A stretch of DNA of 15,028 nt from Collinsella sp. TF05-9AC (GTDB lineage Bacteria > Actinomycetota > Coriobacteriia > Coriobacteriales > Coriobacteriaceae), in the NCBI RefSeq assembly GCF_003438495.1, contig NZ_QSSH01000028.1, forward strand, positions 15,452 through 30,479, given 5' to 3'. Made by a program: the position numbers and the translations under genes. Under the pieces are notes generated by a model that saw only the letters and a program-made list of their open reading frames with translations, searched no databases and had not been told where the DNA came from. Below, piece after piece: positions 1-7,822 of the stretch; positions within the stretch are counted from its first letter, which is position 1, and each line of letters opens with the position of its first letter.

Positions 1-103
1 GGGTTTTCTCTTTATTAGAAATCAGAGTCTTCAAGGCAAGAGCCCGATTCAACCAGAGACACTCCGAATACTCCCCATGACAAGCCGCGCTCCAACAACA
101 AGG

Positions 104-236
104 CGTCTGCCCGGGCGGCGCGGAATGTAAGGTTCATCGCGAGTTCCGCACGAGCCGGAGAGCACTTAATGTGCTCTCCGTGCGAGCAGGACTGCCCGAG
201 CAGGGAATCTTACATTCCGCGCCGCCCGGGCAGACG
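104..236. repeat. Compound inverted repeat (32-bp outer stem with inner hairpin)
   Basis: The outer arms are 104-135 and 205-236. They match at 31 of 32 positions, and the one exception (132/208) is a G-U pair in plus-strand RNA. The 69 bases between them contain a second perfect hairpin: 10-bp arms 156-165 and 171-180 around the loop TTAAT, extendable by CGCA (147-150) with TGCG (181-184) across a bulge. The arms are very GC-rich and include CCCGGGC. The element starts 19 bases beyond the stop codon of the minus-strand sulfatase, so it may end that transcript, but neither side has a clear T-run. It could also be a REP/MITE-type dispersed repeat. The flanking bases 1-103 hold nothing I recognise. 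Confidence 0.8.
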
Positions 237-254
237 AACCGGGATACACGCCCG

Positions 255-2555
255 CTACTTAATCTTGGTCGTACCCGGTGCCAGGTTGGGGTCGGTTTCG
301 TTGGCCTCGGTCTGGAAATGCTCGGTGTAGACGTTCTTGCCGTCGCGGAACATCTCGTAGTACTGCATCTTGGCGTAATCCTCGCGCGCCTTGGTGGCGG
401 CTGCGGCAGCGGCGTCGTCACCGGTGACGTTGGAGGAGAGCGCCCAGCGCAGGCTGGCGTCCTCGTAGCCGACGGAGTTGATGGCGGGCAGCGACTTGCG
501 CAGCGTCATGTGCGCTTTCTGGTAGTCGGTCAGCGGTGCGCCGATCAGCTGCATAAGCTGCGTGGACAGGTAGTTGGTGGATAGGTCGTCGACCTCGCTC
601 GTCTGGTCGCAACCGGCAACGTCGTAGTTGGCCCAAATGATGTAGTCGGTCTGCCACAGGCGCTCCTGATGCGTGGCGTCGTCCTCGCCGGTAAACCACT
701 TGTCATTGAACTTGGACGGGAAGAACGGCTGATGGTCGCCCCAGAACACCACGACCACCTTGCGGTCGAGCTTGCTCAGGGCGTTGAGGAAGTAGCGAAG
801 CGCCTGGTCGGACTGCTCGATGCACGAGACATACTCGTCGACATCGGAGAGCGTGCCGTCCTCGACGGTCTTAGCGTCCAGGTCGGTCGCGTCGATGTTC
901 AGGTGCATCTGCTTGTCGACCGGCAGCAGGCCCGTGTCGTAGCCCGAGTGGTTCTGCATGGTCACGTCGAAGATAAACTGCGGATCGGCGTTCTGGTCGA
1001 GCAGCTCAAGAATCTTGTCGTAGGTAGCCTGGTCGGTCACCATGCCGCGCAGGGTGTCGGCTCCCTGGAAATCGTTGATGGACAGGAACTGGTCAAAGCC
1101 AAAGTCCTTGTAGACGTTCTCGCGGTTCCAGTTGGTCGCGTGGTTGGGGTGCATGGCCGTGGTGGAATAGCCGAGCGATTTGAACTGCTCTGCCAAGTTC
1201 CCGGTCGTTTCCATGTTGTAGATGGTGTAGGGGTACACGCCCGATCCCAGGTTGGCCATGGAGTTGCCGGTCATAAACTCAAACTCGGTATTGGCGGTGC
1301 CGCCGCCGTAGGCGCTCACGTAGAGCTTGCCGCGGCTGAGGCAGTTGGACAGGCTCTTAAAGTACTGCGGGCCCTCGTAGCCGGCGCGCATGTTCTGGTA
1401 GATGGATAGGTCCGAGAACGTCTCGTTCATGATGGCGATGACCGTGGGCTTCTCGCTGTCGAATTGCTCTTTTGCGGCGGCGCGCTCGTCGCTCTTGGCC
1501 GCGTCGGACTTGTCGTAGGCCTTGGCGTACTTTTTGAGCGTGGCCTTGGCGTCATCGACGGAGTAGTCGGCGGGTTTGGGCGGCTTGATGGACTGCGCTG
1601 CACTAATAAAGGCGGGCAGGTAGCCCTCGCGCCAGTAGCTCTCGAGCGGACGCCAGGTGTAGACGGTGATGCCGAGAGTGTTGTAGTAGTCGATGAGCGT
1701 AACATGCGCGGTCACACCGCCCAGGCACAGCACGGCCACGAGCAGGTTGGTGAGCAGCATGCGCTTGGCGTTGGCGGCGCCCTTCTGACGGTGCGGTGCC
1801 ACCAGGCCAGCGTACTCGCACAGCAGCATGGCGATGGCGGTAAAGCCCATGGACAGCACACAGAACAGCGAGATGGAGAAGGTGTAGCCGGTGCCGGCGA
1901 CCGCGGCGGCGGTGGAGATGGCCGAAAGGTCGCCCGGCTGGATGGGCATGGACTTAAACGTGATGACGAAGAACTCGGCAATGCCCAGGACAAAGAGGGC
2001 AAAGGCCAAGACCGCGGGGGCTGCGCCGTGGCGCTGGAACAGGAAGAACAGGCCGACCATGAGCGTGGTGATGATGGCCCACTCGAGCAGGATGCACAGG
2101 GGGTAGACCCAGGTAAAGTCGTGGTTGGACGAGACCTCCATGCCCAGCAGCGCAAAGACGCCGGCGAGCAGCAGGCACAGGACGGCGGCGACGAGCGGTT
2201 TACCCACAAAGGCTCCGCGCAGGCGGGCGAGCTTGCCGGTGGGGGCGGGGGCGTCGGGCCCGGCGAACGCAAAGACACGCGGGGCGATGCGGTCGCGGGC
2301 GATGCTGGCCCAAGCGCAGCCGGTGAGGATGGCGTTGGTCAGGATGAGCATCACGAAGGCGAGCGGCTCGTTCTGCGCGACGAGGCCAATAGCGCCCCAG
2401 ACGGTCAAAAAGAGCTGGAACAGGCCAAAGGCGACGCTCCAGGCGAAGGCGCCCTTGGCAACGGTGCCCGACTGAGCGCGAATGGCCTTGGCCTCGCGCA
2501 AGACAAGGTAGACGGTCGCCGCAAGACCGACGAGCGAGATGGCGGCAGCGAACAT
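255..2555 (-). CDS. LTA synthase family membrane sulfatase (phosphoglycerol transferase type)
   Basis: A 766-residue polytopic membrane protein with an extracellular alkaline-phosphatase/sulfatase domain. Residues 1 to about 290 contain several hydrophobic helices. A charged Ala/Lys/Glu-rich linker (about 330-370) leads to the catalytic domain. Visible active-site elements match LtaS: NETF with Glu378, GGGTANTEF with Thr420 as the likely nucleophile (LtaS T300 position), the HPNH and MQNHSGY motifs, and WGDHQ with Asp607-His608. Family members transfer phosphoglycerol from phosphatidylglycerol to glycolipid-anchored polymers or other surface glycans; the exact acceptor here is unknown. I chose the ATG at 2555 because GAGGAG lies 7 bases upstream; a GTG at 2570 is in frame but would place this Shine-Dalgarno inside the gene. 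The C-terminal tail (about 690-766) is Ala-rich and hydrophilic. The gene stands alone, divergent from the nitroreductase. The family call is firm; the substrate is not. Confidence 0.9.
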   Translation of the reverse strand: MFAAAISLVGLAATVYLVLREAKAIRAQSGTVAKGAFAWSVAFGLFQLFLTVWGAIGLVAQNEPLAFVMLILTNAILTGCAWASIARDRIAPRVFAFAGPDAPAPTGKLARLRGAFVGKPLVAAVLCLLLAGVFALLGMEVSSNHDFTWVYPLCILLEWAIITTLMVGLFFLFQRHGAAPAVLAFALFVLGIAEFFVITFKSMPIQPGDLSAISTAAAVAGTGYTFSISLFCVLSMGFTAIAMLLCEYAGLVAPHRQKGAANAKRMLLTNLLVAVLCLGGVTAHVTLIDYYNTLGITVYTWRPLESYWREGYLPAFISAAQSIKPPKPADYSVDDAKATLKKYAKAYDKSDAAKSDERAAAKEQFDSEKPTVIAIMNETFSDLSIYQNMRAGYEGPQYFKSLSNCLSRGKLYVSAYGGGTANTEFEFMTGNSMANLGSGVYPYTIYNMETTGNLAEQFKSLGYSTTAMHPNHATNWNRENVYKDFGFDQFLSINDFQGADTLRGMVTDQATYDKILELLDQNADPQFIFDVTMQNHSGYDTGLLPVDKQMHLNIDATDLDAKTVEDGTLSDVDEYVSCIEQSDQALRYFLNALSKLDRKVVVVFWGDHQPFFPSKFNDKWFTGEDDATHQERLWQTDYIIWANYDVAGCDQTSEVDDLSTNYLSTQLMQLIGAPLTDYQKAHMTLRKSLPAINSVGYEDASLRWALSSNVTGDDAAAAAATKAREDYAKMQYYEMFRDGKNVYTEHFQTEANETDPNLAPGTTKIK

Positions 2556-2768
2556 GCTGAGACTCCTCACAAACTAAAACGTACGAAAGCGGGGGTTTAC
2601 CCGATTGTTACCAAGATATGCGCTGCAATTGGTGTCTGCGCACAACAACCAGCCATATTAACGCGCACGTGTGACGGTGTGGCGCAATGTAGTGGCGACC
2701 TGCGCGATAATGGACGGGAATTACACGGAAACGTAAAGGCTTCTTAAAGAATTGGCGAGGATGAGGCG

Positions 2769-3638
2769 ATGAACGAACGGGCTTGTATGACGAGTGCGGG
2801 TGACGTGGACGCTGGCATGGACGCGGGCGGCTATCCGGTCGAGACGACGGGCAATGCGGTGCTGGACACGTTGGAGCACCGTTCCTCCACGCGTGCCTTC
2901 GCGCGTGATGACGACGACCGTCCCGTGGCGGTGACCGACGAGCAGCGGGCGGCAATTTTGCATGCGGCGAGTCGCGCGCCGTCGGCGGGCGCCATGATGA
3001 TGTATTCCATCGTGAGCATTCGCGAGCAGGCTACGCTGGATCGTCTGGCCGACCTGTGCGACCACCAGCCCATGATCGCCAAGGCGCCCTGGGCACTTAT
3101 ATTTGTGGTCGACTATGCCAAGTGGATCGATCTGTTTGAGCACGTGGGCTGCTTTGAGCCCGAGTTTGTCGAGCGCACGGGCAAGGCGCCCCGCCGTGCA
3201 CCGGGTTTGGGTGACTTTGCCATCGCGGCCCAGGACGCCGTGATCGCTGCGCAAAACGCCGTGGTCGCCGCCGAGGCCCTGGGCCTGGGGAGCTGCTACA
3301 TCGGTGATATCGTCGAGAATGCCGAGGAAGTGGCCGAGCTGCTCGATCTGCCTCCGTATACCATGCCGCTGTCGATGCTCATCATCGGCACGCCCCGTAA
3401 GGAGCGTCCGGCCATTGCGCATCCCGTGGTGAACCTGGTGCACGAGGAGCGCTACTGCCGCGCCGATGCTGCGACTATGGACGCGCAGGTAGCCGAGATG
3501 GACGCGATGTTCCGTCCGCATGCCCGCGTGGTGGGGGAGCGCGTCGTGGACATCTATACCCGCAAGCACACGAGTCCCTTTATGGCCGAGATGAGCCGCT
3601 CCATGGAGTGGTGGTTCAAAAATTGGCTCGGAAAATGA
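2769..3638 (+). CDS. Nitroreductase family protein (FMN-dependent)
   Basis: A 289-residue protein of the nitroreductase fold, a soluble flavoenzyme family that reduces nitro groups, quinones or flavins with NAD(P)H. Seen in sequence: the N-terminal FMN phosphate-binding element LEHRSSTRAF (35-44), the conserved RAPSAGAMMMY loop (69-79), and the late GLGSCYIGDI segment (172-181), where this family has its GLGTCWIG-like motif. About 28 residues precede the first motif, and some 55 residues after the conserved core end in an unusual tail with MEWWFKNW; both make it longer than the usual 170-250-residue enzymes. ATG 2769 is preceded by GCGAGG at about 8 bases. An in-frame ATG at residue 7 is an alternative start. 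It is likely monocistronic, since a palindrome and a separate kup promoter follow. The physiological substrate cannot be told from sequence. Confidence 0.85.
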   Translation: MNERACMTSAGDVDAGMDAGGYPVETTGNAVLDTLEHRSSTRAFARDDDDRPVAVTDEQRAAILHAASRAPSAGAMMMYSIVSIREQATLDRLADLCDHQPMIAKAPWALIFVVDYAKWIDLFEHVGCFEPEFVERTGKAPRRAPGLGDFAIAAQDAVIAAQNAVVAAEALGLGSCYIGDIVENAEEVAELLDLPPYTMPLSMLIIGTPRKERPAIAHPVVNLVHEERYCRADAATMDAQVAEMDAMFRPHARVVGERVVDIYTRKHTSPFMAEMSRSMEWWFKNWLGK

Positions 3639-3645
3639 CGGATGC

Positions 3646-3668
3646 GACAAAGAGACAGTCCCTTTGTC
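3646..3668. repeat. Short palindrome after the nitroreductase gene
   Basis: Arms 3646-3656 and 3658-3668 surround a single central A and pair at 10 of 11 positions; the exception is A-C in plus-strand RNA and G-U in minus-strand RNA. The right arm carries GTCCCTTTGT, which is nearly the same as TGTCCCTTTGT in the terminator near 6150. It begins 8 bases after the nitroreductase stop but has no T-run, so intrinsic termination is possible but weak. Confidence 0.6.
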
Positions 3669-3733
3669 ACATTCCATATCGCCGAGGTGGCTTAAAGGCC
3701 GTATAAATGTTTATCTAGCTGGGAAAACAGTGC

Positions 3734-3762
3734 CATTCAAACATGGGCCGATTACCTATAAT
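3734..3762 (+). promoter_or_regulatory. Candidate promoter of kup
   Basis: A perfect TATAAT (3757-3762) lies 35 bases before the kup start codon. The -35 is weak: CATTCA at 3734-3739 with a 17-base spacer. A weak -35 would fit an activator-dependent promoter; ATAAA-TG-TTTAT (3703-3714), a 5-bp-arm palindrome, lies just upstream. No riboswitch such as ydaO fits in the short leader. Confidence 0.45.
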
Positions 3763-3797
3763 TCCTTCGAACATTAAAGTTGGGAGGAAACCGGCTT

Positions 3798-5825
3798 ATG
3801 GAACAAAAGGCCAAGGAGGCAGCTTCGCGCGCTGCGATTCCTGTGAGCATCTCGGCGATGCTCGTCACGCTGGGCGTGGTGTACGGCGATATCGGCACCA
3901 GCCCTATGTATGTAACCAAGGCGCTCGTTGCCGGCAACGGCGGCATCGGAAGCGTCACGGAGGAGTTCGTGCTCGGCGCGCTCTCCCTTGTCGTGTGGAC
4001 GGTCACGTTGCTGACCACCATCAAGTATGTGCTCATCTCGCTGCGCGCCGATAACCATGGCGAGGGCGGTATCTTTGCCCTGTACAGTCTGGTCAAGCGC
4101 TGTGGCAAGTGGCTTATCATCCCCGCCATGCTAGGTGGCGCCGCGCTGCTCGCCGACGGCATCCTCACGCCGGCCGTTACCGTTACCACGGCCATCGAGG
4201 GCCTGCGCACCATCCCGGCGGTCCATGCCGTGCTGGGCGATGACCAAGGCCGCGTCGTCGCCATTACGCTCGCCATCATCATCGTGCTCTTCTTGGTACA
4301 GCGCATCGGTACGGCCAAGATCGGTCACGCCTTTGGCCCCATCATGACGCTGTGGTTCCTGTTCCTGGGCGGCACGGGTCTGTTCTTTGTCTTCCAGCAC
4401 CCCGCCGTGCTGCTGTGCCTCAACCCGGTGCGCGGCATCGCCTTTTTGCTGAGCCCCAACAACCACGCGGGCATCATGATTCTGGGCAGCTGCTTCCTCG
4501 CCACCACCGGTGCCGAGGCGCTCTACTCCGACATGGGCCACGTCGGCCGCGGCAACATCTACGCTACCTGGCCGTTCGTTAAGTGCTGCCTGCTGCTTTC
4601 CTATATGGGCCAGGGCGCTTGGCTTATGAACAACGCTGCCAACCCCGAGCTCATGGGCATTGCCGACCTCAACCCGTTCTACCAGATGCTCGCCCCGGGC
4701 CTGCGCCCGTTTGCCGTCGGCCTTTCCACCGTCGCGGCCATCATTGCCTCGCAGGCGCTCATCACCGGCGCATTCTCGCTGGTGTCCGAGGCCAGCCGTC
4801 TGGACCTCATGCCGCACATGCAGGTCTTCTACCCTGCCGAGACCAAGGGCCAGCTCTACATCCCCATGGTCAACAACGTCATGCTTGTCGGCTGCGTCAT
4901 CGTGGTGCTGCTGTTCCAGAACTCGGCGCATATGGAAGCCGCCTACGGCCTTGCCATTACGCTGACTATGATGTGCACCACGCTGCTGCTCTTCTTCTAC
5001 CTGCACGAGGAGCGCAAGCTCAAGGTTGCTCCGTGGATCTTCGCGGCCTTCTTCCTTTTGCTCGAAGGCTTCTTCTTCGTGAGCTCACTTACCAAGTTCT
5101 TCCACGGCGGCTACTTCACCATCCTCATGGCCGCGCTCATCATGGGCATCATGGTGTGCTGGTACAACGGTACGGCTGTTGAGCAGCGCCAGTTTACGCT
5201 TCTGCCGCTGCGCAGCTACCTGCCGCAGCTCAAGCGCCTGCGCGACGACGACCGTTACGAGCGCATGAGCGACAACGTCGTGTACCTGACCAAGGACACC
5301 CATACCGACTACATCGACCGCGATATCGTCTATTCGATCTTGGACAAGCATCCCAAGCGCGCCCGCGCCTGGTGGTTTGTGAATGTCGAGACCATGGACG
5401 AACCGCACACCTTTGCCTATTCGGTCGAGACGTTCGGCACCGATTACGTGTTCCGCGTGCATCTGTACCTGGGCTACAAGATCAACCAGCGCGTCAATGC
5501 CTACCTGCGTCAGGTTGTTCAGGACCTGGCTGCCACTGGCGAGCTGCCGCCGCAGACGCATGACTACTCGGTCTACAAGGACCCGGGTAACATCGGCACG
5601 TTCAAGTTCGTCCTGATCCGTAAGCTTTTGGCGCCCGAAAGCGACGTGGAGCCGAGCGAGCGTACGGCCATCACGCTCAAGTACATCATCCGCCGTGCCG
5701 CCGGCACGCCCGCGCGTTGGTACGGCCTGGAGAACTCCAACGTGAGCTTTGAGTACGTGCCGCTGTTCACCAAGTTCAAGGCCGTGAACAAGATGCAGCG
5801 CCTGGCTCCCAACGAGCGGCCGTAG
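3798..5825 (+). CDS. kup: Kup-type potassium uptake transporter
   Basis: A 675-residue Kup/HAK/KT family carrier, which imports K+ in symport with protons. The signature motifs are present: VYGDIGTSPMY (28-38), EGGIFALYSL, LLADGILTPAVTV and TGAEALYSDMGHVGRGNI. The first roughly 460 residues are strongly hydrophobic and consistent with 12 transmembrane helices. The remaining 215 or so form the hydrophilic cytoplasmic C-terminal domain seen in this family, so the length is normal. The start at ATG 3798 is set by GGGAGGA (3782-3788), 9 bases upstream; a TTG at 3780 is in frame but precedes the ribosome binding site. It is followed after about 60 bases by a small membrane protein gene and then a terminator, after which KdpD/KdpE-like genes occur. 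This suggests, but does not prove, that the two-component system controls K+ uptake through Kup. Confidence 0.96.
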   Translation: MEQKAKEAASRAAIPVSISAMLVTLGVVYGDIGTSPMYVTKALVAGNGGIGSVTEEFVLGALSLVVWTVTLLTTIKYVLISLRADNHGEGGIFALYSLVKRCGKWLIIPAMLGGAALLADGILTPAVTVTTAIEGLRTIPAVHAVLGDDQGRVVAITLAIIIVLFLVQRIGTAKIGHAFGPIMTLWFLFLGGTGLFFVFQHPAVLLCLNPVRGIAFLLSPNNHAGIMILGSCFLATTGAEALYSDMGHVGRGNIYATWPFVKCCLLLSYMGQGAWLMNNAANPELMGIADLNPFYQMLAPGLRPFAVGLSTVAAIIASQALITGAFSLVSEASRLDLMPHMQVFYPAETKGQLYIPMVNNVMLVGCVIVVLLFQNSAHMEAAYGLAITLTMMCTTLLLFFYLHEERKLKVAPWIFAAFFLLLEGFFFVSSLTKFFHGGYFTILMAALIMGIMVCWYNGTAVEQRQFTLLPLRSYLPQLKRLRDDDRYERMSDNVVYLTKDTHTDYIDRDIVYSILDKHPKRARAWWFVNVETMDEPHTFAYSVETFGTDYVFRVHLYLGYKINQRVNAYLRQVVQDLAATGELPPQTHDYSVYKDPGNIGTFKFVLIRKLLAPESDVEPSERTAITLKYIIRRAAGTPARWYGLENSNVSFEYVPLFTKFKAVNKMQRLAPNERP

Positions 5826-5886
5826 TCGCCGACAGGCTGCATGGAGTTGGTTTTCGATGGACAAGATTGAGGCCGGGGAGGCAAAC

Positions 5887-6081
5887 ATGGATGCAAAGGC
5901 GCTCGATGGCCGCGAGGCGGTGGTCGAAATGGTGCGTGAGGCGCGTGTCGACGCCGCCGAAGATCGGTTCCTTACGAACCGTGCCAACATGGATATGGCC
6001 GATCGCGTAATTTCGATCGTGGCACTGGTATTTGGAGCGGTGTGCGTGTGTGCCCTGCTCGCGCACGTGCTATTTGTCTAG
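5887..6081 (+). CDS. Small single-pass membrane protein downstream of kup
   Basis: A 64-residue protein not recognised as a named family. The N-terminal 40 or so residues are charged and helix-prone (REAVVEMVREARVDAAEDRF), followed by one hydrophobic helix (about 43-64: VISIVALVFGAVCVCALLAHVL) that ends at the C-terminus. This looks like a tail-anchored inner-membrane peptide with a cytoplasmic N-terminal part. ATG 5887 has GGGGAGG only 5 bases upstream; an upstream in-frame ATG at 5857 with GGAG at 10 bases would add 10 residues (74 aa). It lies between kup and a strong terminator, so it is probably co-transcribed with kup. A role as a transporter accessory subunit is a guess from position only. 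Confidence 0.65.
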   Translation: MDAKALDGREAVVEMVREARVDAAEDRFLTNRANMDMADRVISIVALVFGAVCVCALLAHVLFV

Positions 6082-6126
6082 CGACCGCCGGTTGCAAAGG
6101 CTATACACTTGGAACCACCACAAGGG

Positions 6127-6172
6127 AAACCACCACAAAGGTGCCTGTCCCTTTGTGGTGGTTTTTGTTTTT
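6127..6172 (+). terminator. Strong intrinsic terminator after kup and the small membrane gene
   Basis: A 15-bp perfect stem (6127-6141 with 6150-6164) around an 8-base loop is followed by TTTTT-G-TTTTT (6162-6172). A near copy of the 5' arm, AACCACCACAAGGG (6113-6126), sits directly before it and could pair with the same 3' arm except for one bulged base. The T-run ends only 20 bases before the kdpD-like start codon. Confidence 0.92.
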
Positions 6173-6192
6173 GAGAGAGGGGCGGGGCACTG

Positions 6193-7818
6193 ATGGACGT
6201 CCGTACGGACGGCGATATTGCCGATAGCTTTTGGTGGCGGCGCACAACGCTGACGCGCCGCACTCCTCTGTATGACGCCTGCGTATCGGTGGGGCTGCTG
6301 GTCGCGGCGACGATTGTGGGCGCGCTGCTCGACCATCCGGGTCTCGCGCCGAGCATCATGATCGTCTATGTGTTCGCCGTTCAGCTGTGCGCATTCTTTA
6401 CCTGGAGTTGCCTGTATTGCTTGCTGAGCTCGGCTGCCGCCGTGGCGCTCTACAACTTCTTGTTTGTCGACCCGCGCTACTCGCTGTCGCTTATCGACCG
6501 CGGCTATCCCGGCATGTTCTTCATCATGTTCGTGGTCTCGCTTGTATCGAGCTCGATTGCGTTGGCCCTGCGCCGTGCCTTGGCACAGGCTGCCGCCAGC
6601 GACCGTCGCACGCATATGGTGCTCGAGACCAACCGCATGCTACAGCGGTGCGCCGACGAGCAGCAGATCGTTCACGCCATGGCAACGCAGCTGGCGCGTC
6701 TTTCGGGCTGTCCGGTCGTGTGGTACAGCGCCGACGCCGAGGGCGATGACCTGCTGCCGCGTGCGACATACACGGCCGTGGGCGATGCCGCACCGGTGCA
6801 CGAACTGGCGCCGCAGATGCCGCCGCGGCTCTCGGCATCCGCCTATGTGGGAACGCCGCTCGACGCCACGTTTGGCGGCTCGGCGTTTTATGGCATCTAC
6901 CTGACGGTTCGCACAGGCGACGGCTTCGCGCGCTCGGGCGACCCCGCCTCGGTGGTGGGCGTGCTGGCTATCGTTGCCGAGCCCGACGTGCTGACGCACG
7001 AGGAGCGAACACTTGCCGATGCCATCGTGAGCGAAGGCGAGCTGGCACTCGATCGCGCCCGCGCCATGGAGGCCCGCGAGGAGGCGGCGGTGCTCGCCAA
7101 AAACGAACAGCTGCGCGCCAACCTGCTGCGCTCCATCTCGCACGATCTGCGTACGCCGCTCACCAGTATTTCGGGCAATGCCGATGTCCTGCTCGATCAG
7201 GGCTCGACCGGCACCGCGGTGCTCGATGCCCAGACGCGCCGCGGCCTGCTCCTTTCCATTCGCTCGGATGCGCTGTGGCTCAACGCCACCGTCGAGAATC
7301 TGCTCGCCATCACCAAGCTCGAGGGTGGCGGTATGCGCCTGTCGACCACGCTCGAGCTCATGGACGATATCGTCGAGGAGGCGCTGCGCCACGTGAACCC
7401 TGCCGTGCGCGAGCACGACCTTAAGGTGGTGGCGTGCGATGAGCCGGCGCTCGTCAACGTCGATGCGCGCCTGATGGTGCAGCTGGTGGTCAATCTGGTG
7501 AACAACGCCATCACCTATACGCCCACGGGCTCGCATATCGTGATTTCGATTGGTGTCGCCGGCGGGCGCGTGAGGTGCTCGGTGGCCGATGACGGGCCGG
7601 GCATCGCACCTGAGGACCGTGAGCGCATCTTTGAGTCGTTCTATACCGCCAATCATGGCCTGGCCGACAGCCACCGCAGCGTGGGCCTGGGTCTTTCGCT
7701 CTGCCGCTCCATTGCGCTGGCACATGGCGGTAGCATAGAGGTTGCCGCGGCGGATCCGCACGGCTCGATCTTTACGATTGAGCTTCCCGCCGCCGACGTT
7801 TCGTTTGATAAGGAGTAA
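6193..7818 (+). CDS. kdpD: KdpD-type sensor histidine kinase lacking the N-terminal KdpD/USP sensor region
   Basis: A 541-residue membrane histidine kinase. Residues about 28-128 contain closely packed hydrophobic helices with the YNFLFVDPRYSL signature of the KdpD transmembrane (DUF4118) domain. A GAF-like region follows (about 145-265), then HisKA with SISHDLRTPL and phospho-acceptor His317, then a complete ATPase domain: N-box NLVNNA (434-439), G1 DDGPG (466-470), FESFY, and G2 GLGLSLCRS. Full-length KdpD is near 890 residues; the cytoplasmic KdpD and universal-stress-like domains that normally precede the membrane part are absent. Only about 27 residues come before the first helix. The gene ends 4 bases before the response regulator start, so the two form an operon. 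K+ limitation or turgor is the family signal, but with the N-terminal region missing the stimulus here is uncertain. The ribosome binding site is probably GAGAGG at 12 bases from the ATG, which is a long gap. Confidence 0.9.
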   Translation: MDVRTDGDIADSFWWRRTTLTRRTPLYDACVSVGLLVAATIVGALLDHPGLAPSIMIVYVFAVQLCAFFTWSCLYCLLSSAAAVALYNFLFVDPRYSLSLIDRGYPGMFFIMFVVSLVSSSIALALRRALAQAAASDRRTHMVLETNRMLQRCADEQQIVHAMATQLARLSGCPVVWYSADAEGDDLLPRATYTAVGDAAPVHELAPQMPPRLSASAYVGTPLDATFGGSAFYGIYLTVRTGDGFARSGDPASVVGVLAIVAEPDVLTHEERTLADAIVSEGELALDRARAMEAREEAAVLAKNEQLRANLLRSISHDLRTPLTSISGNADVLLDQGSTGTAVLDAQTRRGLLLSIRSDALWLNATVENLLAITKLEGGGMRLSTTLELMDDIVEEALRHVNPAVREHDLKVVACDEPALVNVDARLMVQLVVNLVNNAITYTPTGSHIVISIGVAGGRVRCSVADDGPGIAPEDRERIFESFYTANHGLADSHRSVGLGLSLCRSIALAHGGSIEVAAADPHGSIFTIELPAADVSFDKE

Positions 7819-7822
7819 CGCT

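Noticed and set aside
3..80. Plus-strand open frame entering from the left edge and stopping at TGA 78-80
   Set aside because: Only 25 residues and no family resemblance that I can support; could be the tail of a gene outside the window but cannot be judged.
15..137. Minus-strand 40-codon ORF starting inside the palindrome and ending in a double stop
   Set aside because: No convincing ribosome binding site and no recognisable protein; the start lies within the inverted repeat arm, so it is likely chance.
1464..2747. Long plus-strand open frame (427 codons) antisense to the sulfatase
   Set aside because: Gly/Gln/Asp-rich shadow of a high-GC gene with strong third-position bias; the minus frame has clear catalytic motifs.
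2721..3677. Minus-strand ORF of 318 codons opposite the nitroreductase
   Set aside because: His/Arg-rich shadow frame; the plus-strand frame has the nitroreductase motifs and a ribosome site.
3669..3797. Possible c-di-AMP (ydaO) riboswitch in the kup leader
   Set aside because: A TATAAT at 3757 leaves a leader of only about 30 bases, and none of the conserved ydaO sequence blocks is present.
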